Source: Fabrea salina (taxonomy: Eukaryota; Ciliophora; Heterotrichea; Heterotrichida; Fabreidae). Taken from it: a stretch of DNA of 64,000 nucleotides. Of the stretch, positions 24,830 through 35,131 are shown one piece after another (the first letter of the stretch is position 1; each line of letters begins with the position of its first letter). The DNA is taken from the NCBI GenBank assembly GCA_022984795.1, contig JALIHJ010000058.1, positions 62,001-126,000 on the forward strand, in the 5' to 3' direction. The notes below the pieces were generated by a model. It was given only the letters and a program-made list of their open reading frames with translations, searched no databases and had not been told where the DNA came from. Both the position numbers and the translations under genes were made by a program.

Positions 24830-26767
24830 ATGGAAAACTTAAAGTTTTGGACTGACTTGAGACAAAAGTACCAAAAACAAGTAAAGCCCAGTGAAGACAA
24901 AAAAGTAAGGTTTAACTTTGCAGACCAGCAGTCAATCAAGCAACTAAGCAGTTTGAGAGAGCAAAAGTTCAAGTTCCTTTCAAGGCACATGGCGCACTAC
25001 CAAGAAAAGAAGCTGCCTGAGTTTAAACCTTTAGTCAAGCCTTTGTTAGGAGCACTAGTTGAAGACTCTTTGTCTCTAAGTTGTTCTTTGGAGTCTTCTT
25101 TGAGTTCAAGTTTTGCCCAGTCAGAAGAGTCCATCATGCGCTCTAGTCAGCTTGGCACTAGTCAGCAAAAAGTCCTAGACGGGGCCTTTAACCGTGCTAG
25201 GTCACGGTTGACGCACTCTTTGATGCTTAAAACTTCAAGTCCTGAACAAAGCGACGTTTCTTTTAAAAGTGACTCTTTCTTTCCAAAAATGCACAAACTC
25301 AAAAGTCCCAAAAACAAACCTAGCACTCTTAAGTTTGAGGTTGCAAAGTACTTAATCCACAAAGCTCTTGAAAACTCTAAACCTTACTACCTTGGCATGG
25401 AAGAGTCCGACATTGAAAACACCACTGAAGACATTAAGTACCTTAAGCAAGAACTAGACAAACGACTTGTAGATGAGTCTTTCGAACTAAACCCTCCAGA
25501 AACCCCTAAGTGCTCTATAGAAATCCCTAAAGCAGAGTACTTCTCTCCCCAGAGTCTCCGACAAGTCAGACTCAGCAAGTTCACTCAAGAGATTCCAAAA
25601 CTAACTGAAAAAAGCTTAGAAGACTTTATAGAAACTTACAAAAGCCAAGAACAAAAAAACTACTTTAAAAAGATACAAAGTGGCTTCGAGGGAAAGCCAC
25701 ATTCTGCCGAAATAGTCCCTTCTCCTCCTTCAGAACTTAACATCTCTGAGTCTCACTCACTAAGAGAACCCAAAATCCAGCCTAAATTTGCAACTAAAAA
25801 GTCCAAAACTCCAGTTTTAGTTACAGAAAGAGAAACCTCAAACAGAAGCGCTAAGTCTCAAAACTATTTAATTGAAGACCTAGTGTCAAGACCCTCTTCA
25901 ACAGGCGAAATCTGTCAAGAACTGTTTACTTCTTTTACGAACTTAAAAGACTTTTCAATATCTGAAGAACCTGAACTGCAAAAGGCGAACTTTTCACAGA
26001 ACCTAGAAAAGCTTTTTGAAGTACTTGACAAGTGCAGCATTGGACTTATGGCTACTAACGTTTGTTTGGGGTTCTACAATGTTTTAAGTTTCGGAAAAAG
26101 AAAACAACGCAAAGTCCACAACCAAAGAGTAGCCAGAGCTAAGTACGAGTTCACTTTAATAGACAAGGCACTTGGGGGCTGGAGTAGTTACTCCAAAAAC
26201 ACTAAAATTCAAAGAACTAAGTCTGTTGATGCTTTTAAGCACAGGTGGGGGCTAGTTAAACTTTACATGGCTCTTTCAGGAATGCGGTTTGTGTGCAGAG
26301 CGCATAAAAAGTGGATTGAAGAGGTAAGGAAGCAAATGCTAGTTCGCAAAGCAAAAAGTTGTCTTGGAGAATGGAAGTTCTTAGTGAGTGACCGGAAAGC
26401 ACAGTCTGCACTTTGTAGTAAAAAGCTTAAAAGGAGTTTCTGTGCTTTTAAAAACTATGTTGTTACTAAAAAGCACTCAAGAGTCCAGGGGTACTTAACT
26501 TGGTACACAAAAGCCGTTAAAAAAGCTTTTAGAGCCATGAAGTTAACTCTAGATGCCAAAAAGAACCACAACAAAAGGATTTTGAAAGCCCAAAAAAAGC
26601 ATAGACAAAAGCTGCTCTACAAAGTTTTCAGTAAATGGTCAAACTACAAAACCCTCATTGAAAGCAACTACATTCCTATCAGAATCAGTAAAAAGTTATC
26701 CATTTCTAAAACCAACGGCAAACTCAGGTCTAAGCAGTCGTTTGATATTAAAATAGTAAAAACTTAA
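24830..26767 (+). CDS. Sfi1-like centrin-binding repeat protein
   Basis: The first ATG in frame that does not run into the divergent gene is at 24830, giving 645 residues. The first 430 residues are low-complexity, rich in S, K, E and P. Residues about 437-625 contain roughly six helical repeats with a spaced hydrophobic-Trp core (AxGGWSSY, HRWGLVKLY, AHKKWIEEV, CLGEWKFLV, YLTWYTKAV, FSKWSNYKTL). This is the Sfi1 pattern in which each helix binds one centrin. In heterotrichs, centrin/Sfi1-type filaments are linked to basal bodies and contractile myonemes. With few repeats, this is more likely a short linker than a long filament. Confidence 0.75.
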   Translation: MENLKFWTDLRQKYQKQVKPSEDKKVRFNFADQQSIKQLSSLREQKFKFLSRHMAHYQEKKLPEFKPLVKPLLGALVEDSLSLSCSLESSLSSSFAQSEESIMRSSQLGTSQQKVLDGAFNRARSRLTHSLMLKTSSPEQSDVSFKSDSFFPKMHKLKSPKNKPSTLKFEVAKYLIHKALENSKPYYLGMEESDIENTTEDIKYLKQELDKRLVDESFELNPPETPKCSIEIPKAEYFSPQSLRQVRLSKFTQEIPKLTEKSLEDFIETYKSQEQKNYFKKIQSGFEGKPHSAEIVPSPPSELNISESHSLREPKIQPKFATKKSKTPVLVTERETSNRSAKSQNYLIEDLVSRPSSTGEICQELFTSFTNLKDFSISEEPELQKANFSQNLEKLFEVLDKCSIGLMATNVCLGFYNVLSFGKRKQRKVHNQRVARAKYEFTLIDKALGGWSSYSKNTKIQRTKSVDAFKHRWGLVKLYMALSGMRFVCRAHKKWIEEVRKQMLVRKAKSCLGEWKFLVSDRKAQSALCSKKLKRSFCAFKNYVVTKKHSRVQGYLTWYTKAVKKAFRAMKLTLDAKKNHNKRILKAQKKHRQKLLYKVFSKWSNYKTLIESNYIPIRISKKLSISKTNGKLRSKQSFDIKIVKT

Positions 26768-26769
26768 AA

Positions 26770-28359
26770 TTACTTAAGCGCAATTAACTCAATAGTTTTA
26801 CACTGGAAAAAGCTAGAATTCAAAGAAGAGTTTTTGAAAGTTGCACTTGAGTAACTAGTACAGTTAACCAGTTCAGAGTCGAGCATAAGTGAAGGACCTT
26901 CTCCGCCTCCTCCAAAAACCAAAGTGTCCTTAGAAATGTGAGCGTACATTTCGTTCTCTCCTGAAGAACTCCAAAACTCTGTGTTAGGTCTAAGTCTAAA
27001 TAAAAAGCTTTCAGAGCTGCCTTTGTAAGTTTTGCTTACTTGAAAGCTGCAGTCTATAAACACACCCACCACAGCTTCTGGGTCACAACTTACAAGTAGA
27101 AGCATTGGAGAGGAAGGAGGGAACCTTGAAGTTTTGTTCAACAAACTGCTGAGTGAAAACCCGTGCTTCTGACTGGTGTATATGAGTTTAGGGGTTTTGG
27201 TGTTGTGCAAAGGACTTAGTTTGGACCAAATCAACTCAATGTCTAAGTCGTTCACAATGCTGGACTTGAACTCAATTGAAGGTCGGTAAAGCTGCAAAAA
27301 GTGGTCAGTGTTCGAGCTGTCTACTGACTGTGAAGAGTAAGTGTTGTTTTTGTGAGTGATTCTGGCTCTAAAAGCAATACTGAAGAACTCGTCCACATTC
27401 TGGAGACTGTTGCAGAACTCTTTAAACTTAGTTTCTTCAAAGGGTTCCTTTCTTATTGTTGGCTTGTACAAGTAAAACAAGGTATAAGTGGCCCTTACTA
27501 GTACCTTAATTCCTTCACTTATAAAGCAAAAAACTAATCTCTCCAAAAAAGACAGTGGGAAGTACCCTACTAAAAAGGAATCTAGCATGTTCTCAACTAA
27601 ACTAACTAAGTTGGCATTAGCTAAAGCCTTTGTAAGTGATTTAGAGTTTCTTTGGATGATGTCTGCAGTGGCTTGGGCAATCTTAAGGTTGTGTTTTTTG
27701 TCCAGTGTAAAGTGCCACCTAATGAATTCATTGTGCTTCTTAGAAAAACTCAAAAGTCTGGATACAACTAAGTAGGTTTGGTCCTCTTCTAAGTAAAGCA
27801 AAAGCAAACTTACAACAGAAACTATTTGAGGACAGTATTTGATAAAAGAGTGGAACTGCGAAACTACCCACAGTACTCTTTTCCAAGCTAGTACTCCTTC
27901 GTGATTGAGGTAGTGTTTCTGAAGCACTTGCAAAGGGTCAGTTTGCTCAGTGAAAGTTGGAACTACAGAAAAGCAGGAAGGCACTTTGTTCTGTTTATGA
28001 GTTACTGAAAACACGTCTAGTAAAGCACTCTTGTAAGACAAGTCTAGTTGCTTCAACTGCAAAAGTGAAGTTACTAGGTCTTTTTTCAAAGAGTCAGGGA
28101 CTCCTCTGCTTATGCCTTACAGTCTTATGTACCTTTTAAGGCGTTTTTTAACTTTGTTTTGGTAGAGTTGGTCTAGGTTTTGAGGGTAGTCTTTATAAAT
28201 CTCAGACTGCTGTTTTGCCCATTGTTCTAAGTAAGCAGTTTGGTTCGCTAAGTAGTTTTCTTGAGGGTACTCTTGTCTGACCAAGTCAAAGTTGCATAAG
28301 CTAGTCAGTCCACAGTACAAAGTACAAGTACTATCTGCCTTAGGTTGTTTATTTCCCAT
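26770..28359 (-). CDS. TBC-TLDc protein (TBC1D24-like), one 15-nt intron
   Basis: Two frames are joined by a 15-nt intron at 28106-28120, giving 524 residues. The spliced junction reads KRYIRLGVPDSLKKDL, where an (R/L)GxPxSLR motif begins a TBC (Rab-GAP) domain at about 78-300. The TBC arginine and glutamine fingers are not evident, as in TBC1D24, which is thought not to be an active GAP. A TLDc domain fills about 385-524 (GFSLSSLLNK, PMLLLVSCDPEAVVGVFI, FVFGGGGEGP-like). TLDc proteins bind the V-ATPase and protect against oxidative stress. The protein starts MGNKQPK, a likely myristoylation site. It converges on the Sfi1-like gene (2-bp gap). Confidence 0.87.
28106..28120 (-). other. 15-nt spliceosomal intron in the TBC-TLDc gene
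   Basis: The minus-strand sequence is GTAAGGCATAAGCAG, phase 2. Without splicing, the TAA in its first four bases stops the frame just before the TBC start motif. Confidence 0.87.
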
Positions 28360-28375
28360 TTACAAAAAATAGTTA

Positions 28376-29590
28376 CTAAACAAACTCGCCAAGATTAAAC
28401 CACTTTTCAGGATAAAAAGAAATAACAGCAGTCCTTCTATTGAAGGTTTTGCCAGAAGCATAGTACTTCATTCTCTTTGCTGACAAAACTTCAGAAAACT
28501 TTATATAGACTTTGCCTACATTAGGAGGTACCTCGTAAGTTTCTAAACTGGGCCTTGGAATTGAAATTGTTTCTACTGCTCCGTGCCGGCAGGCTTCCTG
28601 CCAAATATCTTCGTAGATCTCTTGGTACTCCAACTCGTCCACTAAGTCTTGCGCCACTACTATGTTCAGAACTAACAAGCACCTTGAAGGAGTATAGGCA
28701 TGCACTGGAACTGCCAAAGCTGCTTGGACTGCTTGGAGTTGGTGGGGCTGCAACTCACTTAAACTGCCTGATGGTCCGTTTTTGAAAAGGGGCTCACTGA
28801 ACCTTTTCTTGTGGGAGCCCTTTGCTCCAGGAAGTGCAGGCATGGAGGACTTGCTTTGAGAAGCCCTTTGGACCTTGATTCGTTTGTCGCCTATTTCGAG
28901 TTGATTTAGTTGTTCAATAGCTTTGTCAGTGACTTTGGAGTCCCAGTACTCAAAGAAGCAAAACCCCCTTGAAGAGCCTCCAACAGCTGTAGTTTTCACT
29001 AAGCTGAAACTTTTAAGGCGTCCAAAACTTTCAAGCATCTTTCTGATTTCTTCTTCAGGCAGAGAAGTAGGAAGGTTCCCCATGAAGACTCTGTTTTCTT
29101 GGGTAGGAAAAATGTTGCAACTCATAATAGCTTCTGTTTCTCTTTCTCGCTTTTCTTTTTCGCGGATTTCTTTTTTCATCTCAGCCAAACGGTGGCTTAG
29201 GTACGACTTGTGCTTCTGGACGCGCAAAGCCCTTGACCTTAGTTCTGTGCCGTCTAAGTTAAGACAGGTCTTAATATGTTGCTTGTCCTTGAATTCTAGA
29301 ACTGCGTGTGTTTTGTCTTCTGAAATACTGCAGCTGGTAACTGGGGACTCTTCTGAAGGGTGGAAGGCTTGCAAAGCTGTGTTGAACAAGCAAAGCAATT
29401 CTTCTTCAGTAGTGTCTAAAGGAATGCTACTTACAATGAGTTTTCTTTTGGAGTGTTTGATCCGCAAAGACTTTATAAGTTCTTTTTTCTTCAACCCAAA
29501 CTCAGGGTCTTGCGTTTGGGACTTTTTTTTCTTCAACTTTTCTTCTTCAGAGTCAGATTTGTCTATTTGGAAAGATATTTCTGACAACAT
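28376..29590 (-). CDS. U2AF2: U2AF large subunit (U2AF65)
   Basis: The 404 residues hold three RRM-type domains. RRM1 lies at about 48-130 and RRM2 at about 165-245 ([17 protein letters not shown]). A C-terminal UHM lies at about 300-404 ([36 protein letters not shown]). The order and the UHM identify U2AF65, which binds the polypyrimidine tract and recruits U2 snRNP through SF1 and SF3B1. The N-terminus is K/E-rich instead of a classical RS domain, but the ligand helix for the small subunit may be present. It is notable here because the introns of this window have no room for a polypyrimidine tract. Confidence 0.92.
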   Translation of the reverse strand: MLSEISFQIDKSDSEEEKLKKKKSQTQDPEFGLKKKELIKSLRIKHSKRKLIVSSIPLDTTEEELLCLFNTALQAFHPSEESPVTSCSISEDKTHAVLEFKDKQHIKTCLNLDGTELRSRALRVQKHKSYLSHRLAEMKKEIREKEKRERETEAIMSCNIFPTQENRVFMGNLPTSLPEEEIRKMLESFGRLKSFSLVKTTAVGGSSRGFCFFEYWDSKVTDKAIEQLNQLEIGDKRIKVQRASQSKSSMPALPGAKGSHKKRFSEPLFKNGPSGSLSELQPHQLQAVQAALAVPVHAYTPSRCLLVLNIVVAQDLVDELEYQEIYEDIWQEACRHGAVETISIPRPSLETYEVPPNVGKVYIKFSEVLSAKRMKYYASGKTFNRRTAVISFYPEKWFNLGEFV

Positions 29591-29648
29591 TTATTACTTA
29601 AATGAAATAGAATCTCAAAAAATATTCATATTTGTTCTTGGTATAAAA

Positions 29649-31784
29649 ATGCTCAGAAAGATCGTGAATCGCCGATTCAGTAAATTCGAAACCTGGAAAA
29701 AAGCCTGTGACAAGCAACTCAAAAAAGAAAATGCCTGGGAGAAGTTGATCTGGAAAACTTCAGAAGAACTCGAAATAAAGCCTATCTATTTCTCAGACGA
29801 CGCAAGACAAATCCCTGACATGCCAGGTGAGTTCCCTTTCTTAAGGGGTCCTTATGCAACTATGTACACAGGAAGACCCTGGACGATTCGTCAGTATGCT
29901 GGGTTCAGCACTGTAGAAGAGTCTAATGCCTTTTACAAGGCCAACTTGGCAGCTGGACAGCAGGGGCTAAGTGTGGCTTTTGACTTAGCAACTCACAGAG
30001 GCTACGACTCAGACCACCCTCGAGTTAAGGGAGACGTAGGCATGTCTGGAGTGGCCATAGACTCAGTGGAGGACATGAAAGCTTTGTTCGACGGAATTCC
30101 TTTAGGAGACATTAGTGTTTCGATGACTATGAACGGAGCTGTACTGCCTATAATGGCTTACTACATTGTAGCTGGCCAAGAACAAGGAGTCGACCCCAAG
30201 AAACTCAGCGGGACAATCCAAAACGATATTTTGAAAGAATTCATGGTCAGGAACACTTTTATCTACCCACCAGAGCCTTCTATGAGAATTGTTGCAGACG
30301 TGATTGAGTACACTTGCAAGAACATGCCTAAGTTCAACTCTATTTCGATTTCAGGCTACCACATGCAAGAAGCAGGGGCAGACGCTGCACTGGAACTGGC
30401 TTTTACTTTGGCAGACGGGTTGGAGTACTGCCGAGCTGCTATTTCGCGCGGGCTAACTATTGACCAAATAGCTCCTAGGTTCAGCTTTTTCTTTGGGATT
30501 GGAATGAACTTTTACATGGAAGTTGCTAAGTTAAGAGCTGCTCGTTTGCTTTGGGCTCAACTCATCAAAGATAACTTCAACCCTAAAGACAATAAGTCCA
30601 TGATGCTGAGGACTCACTGCCAAACTTCAGGTTGGAGTTTGACTGAACAAGACCCCCTCAACAACGTTATCCGCACTACTATTGAAGCTATGGCAGCTGT
30701 GTTTGGGGGAACTCAGTCCCTGCACACCAACTCCTTTGACGAAGCAATAGGACTCCCTACTGAAACTAGTGCTAGGATCTCTAGAAACACCCAACTGATC
30801 ATTCAAGAAGAAACCCACATGACTAAAGTAGTTGATCCTTGGGGAGGCTCTTACTTCATGGAAAACCTTACACACGAACTGTCCCAGATGGCTTTGAAAG
30901 TAATTAACGAAGTAGAAGAACTCGGAGGCATGGCCAAAGCTATTGAAGAAGGAATGCCTAAACGCAAAATCCTAGAAGCTGCTGCTAAACGCCAGGCCAA
31001 AATTGACTCAGGAGAAGAAGTAATTGTAGGAGTAAACAAGTACAGACTTCAGAAAGAAGAAGAAATCGACGTAAGGTCAATTGACAACACTGAAGTAATG
31101 AGGAAACAAATGGAAAGACTCAACAAGGTCAAGTCAACAAGAGACCCAGCCAAACTTGAGCAAGCCCTCAACAACCTTAAAGAAGCTGCTAAAAGTGGCA
31201 AAGGCAACTTACTTGAGTTGTCTGTGGAAGCAGCCCGTGCAAGAGCCACAGTAGGAGAAATTTCTTCAGCCTTAGAAGAGCACTTTGGAAGGTTTGTTTC
31301 TACAGAAAACTTGGTTCAAGGAGCTTACTCCTCAATAATGACAGAAGAGTTCAAACAAGTCCAAGAGAAAATAGTTAACTTCGAAAAGAAAGAAGGCAGG
31401 AGACCAAGAATCTTAGTAGCCAAAATGGGCCAAGACGGACACGACCGAGGCGCCAACGTAGTGGCAAGTGGGTTCTCAGACATGGGGTTTGACGTAGACA
31501 TTGGGCCTTTGTTTTCAACTCCAGAAGAAGTAGCTTTACAAGCACTTGACTCAGATGTACATGTAGTAGGAGTTAGCTCCTTAGCAGCTGGGCACCTTAC
31601 TTTAGTTCCAGCTCTGGTTGAAGCTTTGAAAGAAAAGGGCATGAAAGACGTGTTGGTGGTTTGTGGAGGAGTAATTCCTCAAAAAGACTACGAGGCTTTG
31701 CATGAAGCAGGAGTGGACTTTGTGTTCGGACCTGGCACTCCTATTGTCAAAGCTGCTGACATGATCGTTTCTAAACTCAGTTAA
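29649..31784 (+). CDS. MMUT: Methylmalonyl-CoA mutase, mitochondrial
   Basis: The ATG at 29649 gives 711 residues starting [16 protein letters not shown], a basic mitochondrial targeting sequence. The catalytic TIM-barrel part follows ([46 protein letters not shown]). The C-terminal B12 domain has DGHDRG, where His is the lower cobalt ligand, and [13 protein letters not shown]. Adenosylcobalamin-dependent mutase turns methylmalonyl-CoA into succinyl-CoA in propionate breakdown. Length and order match single-subunit enzymes. The stop overlaps the stop of the convergent PH gene by 4 bp (TTAA). An open frame extends upstream but has no ATG and lies inside the U2AF65 gene. Confidence 0.97.
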   Translation: MLRKIVNRRFSKFETWKKACDKQLKKENAWEKLIWKTSEELEIKPIYFSDDARQIPDMPGEFPFLRGPYATMYTGRPWTIRQYAGFSTVEESNAFYKANLAAGQQGLSVAFDLATHRGYDSDHPRVKGDVGMSGVAIDSVEDMKALFDGIPLGDISVSMTMNGAVLPIMAYYIVAGQEQGVDPKKLSGTIQNDILKEFMVRNTFIYPPEPSMRIVADVIEYTCKNMPKFNSISISGYHMQEAGADAALELAFTLADGLEYCRAAISRGLTIDQIAPRFSFFFGIGMNFYMEVAKLRAARLLWAQLIKDNFNPKDNKSMMLRTHCQTSGWSLTEQDPLNNVIRTTIEAMAAVFGGTQSLHTNSFDEAIGLPTETSARISRNTQLIIQEETHMTKVVDPWGGSYFMENLTHELSQMALKVINEVEELGGMAKAIEEGMPKRKILEAAAKRQAKIDSGEEVIVGVNKYRLQKEEEIDVRSIDNTEVMRKQMERLNKVKSTRDPAKLEQALNNLKEAAKSGKGNLLELSVEAARARATVGEISSALEEHFGRFVSTENLVQGAYSSIMTEEFKQVQEKIVNFEKKEGRRPRILVAKMGQDGHDRGANVVASGFSDMGFDVDIGPLFSTPEEVALQALDSDVHVVGVSSLAAGHLTLVPALVEALKEKGMKDVLVVCGGVIPQKDYEALHEAGVDFVFGPGTPIVKAADMIVSKLS

Positions 31785-33001
31785 AAAAGCTTTTTAAACC
31801 AGCCTTTTAGTTTTTCTGACCATTTAGGTTCAGCCATGCTAGAGATTCTTTTAATGATGTCAGAAGCGTTTTCAATGTCTATTTCGAGTTTCCAGAGTTC
31901 GCTTTCGAGAGAAGAGTTAGGGTCAGCTGTTTCAAGTTGTTCAAGTTTGAGTTTGCAAGACTCCAAAATGTCTTCTAGTCTTTGGTCTTGCGTTGCATAC
32001 AGTTCATCTTGGTCTTCTTCGTCCAACAGCACTTCTACGTATTCTCCTCCATAAGCACTTTTTTTAGAACTGAGTACACTTAGCATCTCTGGAGAGTCAC
32101 AACTTGGTAGGTTTCTGAACTCTTCAAAAAGGTTCTCGATTCTTTGGCGGTTTCTGACTAGTTTGTCGCAGACTTGCTCTCTGGTCAGTGGTTTCCTGAT
32201 GATAGCGTCTTCGAGTTTTTTAGAGTTGGGTTCTTGGTAGATTACATTTGTAGCTTCGTTTATTTGGTTGCGACGCAGGTACTCTAAAAAGCGTCTGGAG
32301 TGGCTCAAAAGGATTTGTTTGGAAACTTGCAAACCTTTGTAGTGGAACATGAGAGCTTTGAGTCCTGCTACCCAGAAGTCAAATTCTTTTTCATCACGGC
32401 AAGTGACGTCTAGGGTTTTTCCTTTGTAGAGTACTGAAAAAGACAGGTGACTTAAAGTTTCGATTGGGTAGCGCTTAAAGTTTTCAGTGGATTGGCCTGT
32501 TTGGACAGAGTTGATGTCTTTCAGAGGTACACTAGCTTCTTGGTTAGTTTTATTTGAAGTATACCAAATAAGGTACTTTAAGTCGTTTGTGAGTTGGAAA
32601 AGTCTAATGTGAGGCATGGAGTTTTTAGTGTGCTTAAGTAAGTTAGCTCCTTGTTTCATGAGTTCAATTGCGCAGTTAGCTTCAGAGTGCTGCAAAGGGT
32701 CAATTTCAACATTTACTCTGCGCCACCTGTCCCCCAGTACCTTTTCGAAGCCTTTGATTTCTTCTCCAGGCTGAATTGTGTAAGTCTCTCCTTCTTGCAA
32801 AGCTTCAATGGGTACTGGAAACCCTCCCGAGTCAATTAGTTTAAATCCCGCATCTACTATACAGTCGCATGCGCACATAATAGCTTCCCGAACATCGCTA
32901 GAGTCCATTCCTCTGTACCAAGAAACCATATATTGCTCTCCTAGGTACTCTACAGTTATTTTGCATTTATCTTCTGTGTGTTCGAGTTCGAGTAAATCCA
33001 T
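31781..33001 (-). CDS. PH-domain protein
   Basis: In the middle of this 406-residue protein (about 120-225) is a PH-like domain of the PLC/PRAF type: [48 protein letters not shown] and [12 protein letters not shown]. The first 110 residues form a separate beta-rich region of unknown type ([16 protein letters not shown]). Helical, acidic segments follow the PH domain. It probably binds membrane lipids or phosphoinositides; the partner is unknown. The gene converges on MMUT with overlapping stops and follows the Kelch gene in tandem with an 11-nt gap. Confidence 0.82.
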   Translation of the reverse strand: MDLLELEHTEDKCKITVEYLGEQYMVSWYRGMDSSDVREAIMCACDCIVDAGFKLIDSGGFPVPIEALQEGETYTIQPGEEIKGFEKVLGDRWRRVNVEIDPLQHSEANCAIELMKQGANLLKHTKNSMPHIRLFQLTNDLKYLIWYTSNKTNQEASVPLKDINSVQTGQSTENFKRYPIETLSHLSFSVLYKGKTLDVTCRDEKEFDFWVAGLKALMFHYKGLQVSKQILLSHSRRFLEYLRRNQINEATNVIYQEPNSKKLEDAIIRKPLTREQVCDKLVRNRQRIENLFEEFRNLPSCDSPEMLSVLSSKKSAYGGEYVEVLLDEEDQDELYATQDQRLEDILESCKLKLEQLETADPNSSLESELWKLEIDIENASDIIKRISSMAEPKWSEKLKGWFKKLF

Positions 33002-33012
33002 TTAGTATTAAC

Positions 33013-35121
33013 TTATTTCTTTTTTAGCTTCATTTTGGAAAGCATTGATTTTTTGATTTTGCTTATGATTTCTTGAGTTTTGGACTTAACGCTGCTTTGG
33101 CTGTCAGAGTATTTGCGTGAAGTTTCTAAAGTTAGTGTTTCGTCGTCAGAGTAGTCGTTAGTGCCTATTGAAAAAGATTTCCGTTCATGTCCTTCAGGCT
33201 TTATAACGCTGATATCAGGCGACTCCAACTTAGACTCTTCTGGAATAACAGGACTTTCTGGAAAAACTTCTTCATACAGGTTTGTGCAAATAGTGGCTTT
33301 TTCAATGAATTTCTTAGTCAAAAGGTAGGTATTAGGGTCAGGTCCTCCGCCATATACCCAAATAGAGTTTTGGAACTTTAAGGCTGAAAAAAACCTTTTA
33401 GAAGGAATGCCTTTGATTTCTTTGCACCACTCATGAGTAATGCTGTTTAAGCTCCAAAGAGTTACATTTCTAGGGACTTTTGTGTGCCTGCCCAAGTGAT
33501 CATGAGACTCTGGGCAAAACAAGTACAGTTTGTTACCCAAGAACTCAGCAGCATGTCCGTACAAAGGTTCTGGAGAGATGCCTGGCAGCTTGATTTGCTC
33601 CCACTGCCAAGTTTCTAAATCGAGTTTCCAAGTGTCACTAAGTATTTCTTGGCTATTTATGCCTCCAATTATAAAAGCACAGTTATTTAAAAAGTTGCAG
33701 GACATTGCACTTCTGCCTTTAGGAAATACTTCTTCTTTTGCTCTGGGGTTTACTTGGGTCCAAACCAAACTTTTTAAGTCTAAAACACACACTTCTATAC
33801 TAAACCCTGTCTTTGGAACAAACCCTCCAATCACAACCATTCTTTTCTGGAAAATAAAAGCTGAGTGACCAGCTCTAGGCTTTACTGTTTCTTTGGTGCT
33901 TTTGAGTTTGATTTTTTGGGACTTTATGTCTACTTCGTAAAGGTCACTGAAGCACTGCTTTAGGTTACCTCCTCCAAAAATGTAAGCTTTGTCAGTTTCA
34001 GAGTCATAAACCATTGAGTGATGCACAAGGTAAGGAGCTGTTCCTTTGATATAAAGCTTTTTCCAAGTTCTTTCTTGAGTAAATAAGAAGAAATCGTTTG
34101 AAGGTTCTCCGTAAGAGTCTCCGCCGTGGATTATTATTGAGTTGAGTAGGTTGCTGTAGCAAGTGGCTTGACCTACTCTTGGACTGGGACAGTAGCCTTT
34201 TGCTCCTAGGTTTTCCAAGTCCACTTCTAGTTGAGGCTTGAACAAAAGTACTCTATTTGTGGGTCGGTAATCACTGATGCCTCCTAGTGTAACAAATGAC
34301 TCACCTATCTTTACTGAGCTGTGTGAGTGCACCCCTGGGCCTTTGTAGCCTTTGCACTCAACTTCATTCCAAAAGTAACTTTCAGACTGGCACTCTAGTT
34401 TCAGAACAGTTGTTTCTTCTGTGCCTCCAAGTACGTAACAGCAGTCGCTAAACCCTACCAAGCTGTACTTACTTAGTTGTGGAATCTTTCCTACGCAGTT
34501 ATAAACTGTCCACTCTTCACTGGCTAAGTCTAAAAAAAACACCTTCGACATCTCTTCAGAAAGACAAGCAACCCCTTTGGAATTACCCCAGCACTTTAAG
34601 TTAAGGCCTTTAGGGACCTCTTCTCCAAAAGCCTTAATGCTTCTCCAGCGTCTAGTTTGGTTGTCAAATGCCCAAATATCTTCAAGCTCTTTGTTAAGTC
34701 CTTTTAAAGTCCCAAACCCACCTACAACCACCAAAGTCTCTTTCGAAACTGCAGATCCCATTCCGAACCTTTCAGAGGGTCCTTTTGAGTTAATTTTTTC
34801 CCACCTGAATGTGCTAGTATGCAGAATGTAAGTGTCGTTGAAGTAGTTAATTTCATCCTTACCGCCAAATATGACAATGGTAGAATCTGAAAGCAATTCC
34901 ATCGAGTGGAGTTGTCTTGGACTTGGTTTTTTAGACTTGCTAAGTTCAACTACTTCTTCCCATAAGTGCTTTTTTATATCTAAAACACACAAAGAGTCTC
35001 TACAGCTGTATCCGTCAAATCCTCCAAAAACATACACTTTCTCGTTCACATAAACAGCAGTATGGTTTGAAAGCTCTGGAAAAGCATCCTTATTAATGAT
35101 TTCAACTTCTTTAAGAGCCAT
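33013..35121 (-). CDS. Kelch-repeat protein
   Basis: The first in-frame ATG is at 35121, giving 702 residues. About ten Kelch units are visible from residue 10 to about 600 (VYVFGGFDGYSCRDSL, IVIFGGKDEINYFNDTY, LVVVGGFGTLKG and others), enough for one or two propellers. The C-terminal 100 residues are serine- and lysine-rich and probably flexible. No BTB, F-box or RING is present, so it is a pure propeller scaffold like those common in ciliates. Its start is 10 bp from the start of the divergent hydrolase gene. Confidence 0.9.
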   Translation of the reverse strand: MALKEVEIINKDAFPELSNHTAVYVNEKVYVFGGFDGYSCRDSLCVLDIKKHLWEEVVELSKSKKPSPRQLHSMELLSDSTIVIFGGKDEINYFNDTYILHTSTFRWEKINSKGPSERFGMGSAVSKETLVVVGGFGTLKGLNKELEDIWAFDNQTRRWRSIKAFGEEVPKGLNLKCWGNSKGVACLSEEMSKVFFLDLASEEWTVYNCVGKIPQLSKYSLVGFSDCCYVLGGTEETTVLKLECQSESYFWNEVECKGYKGPGVHSHSSVKIGESFVTLGGISDYRPTNRVLLFKPQLEVDLENLGAKGYCPSPRVGQATCYSNLLNSIIIHGGDSYGEPSNDFFLFTQERTWKKLYIKGTAPYLVHHSMVYDSETDKAYIFGGGNLKQCFSDLYEVDIKSQKIKLKSTKETVKPRAGHSAFIFQKRMVVIGGFVPKTGFSIEVCVLDLKSLVWTQVNPRAKEEVFPKGRSAMSCNFLNNCAFIIGGINSQEILSDTWKLDLETWQWEQIKLPGISPEPLYGHAAEFLGNKLYLFCPESHDHLGRHTKVPRNVTLWSLNSITHEWCKEIKGIPSKRFFSALKFQNSIWVYGGGPDPNTYLLTKKFIEKATICTNLYEEVFPESPVIPEESKLESPDISVIKPEGHERKSFSIGTNDYSDDETLTLETSRKYSDSQSSVKSKTQEIISKIKKSMLSKMKLKKK

Positions 35122-35131
35122 TACAGCAAAA
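35122..35131. promoter_or_regulatory. 10-bp divergent spacer, Kelch / ABHD11-like
   Basis: TACAGCAAAA separates the two opposed ATGs if the hydrolase starts at 35132. If it starts at 35096 the two coding regions overlap instead. Confidence 0.45.

Noticed and set aside
26770-28359. An 80-residue gene followed by a separate TLDc gene
   Set aside because: Both are in the same frame and joined by a 15-nt intron; the second has no ATG at its beginning and starts within the TBC domain.
28923-29648. N-terminal extension of methylmalonyl-CoA mutase
   Set aside because: The upstream frame has no suitable ATG, lies antisense in U2AF65, and the ATG at 29649 gives a proper targeting sequence.
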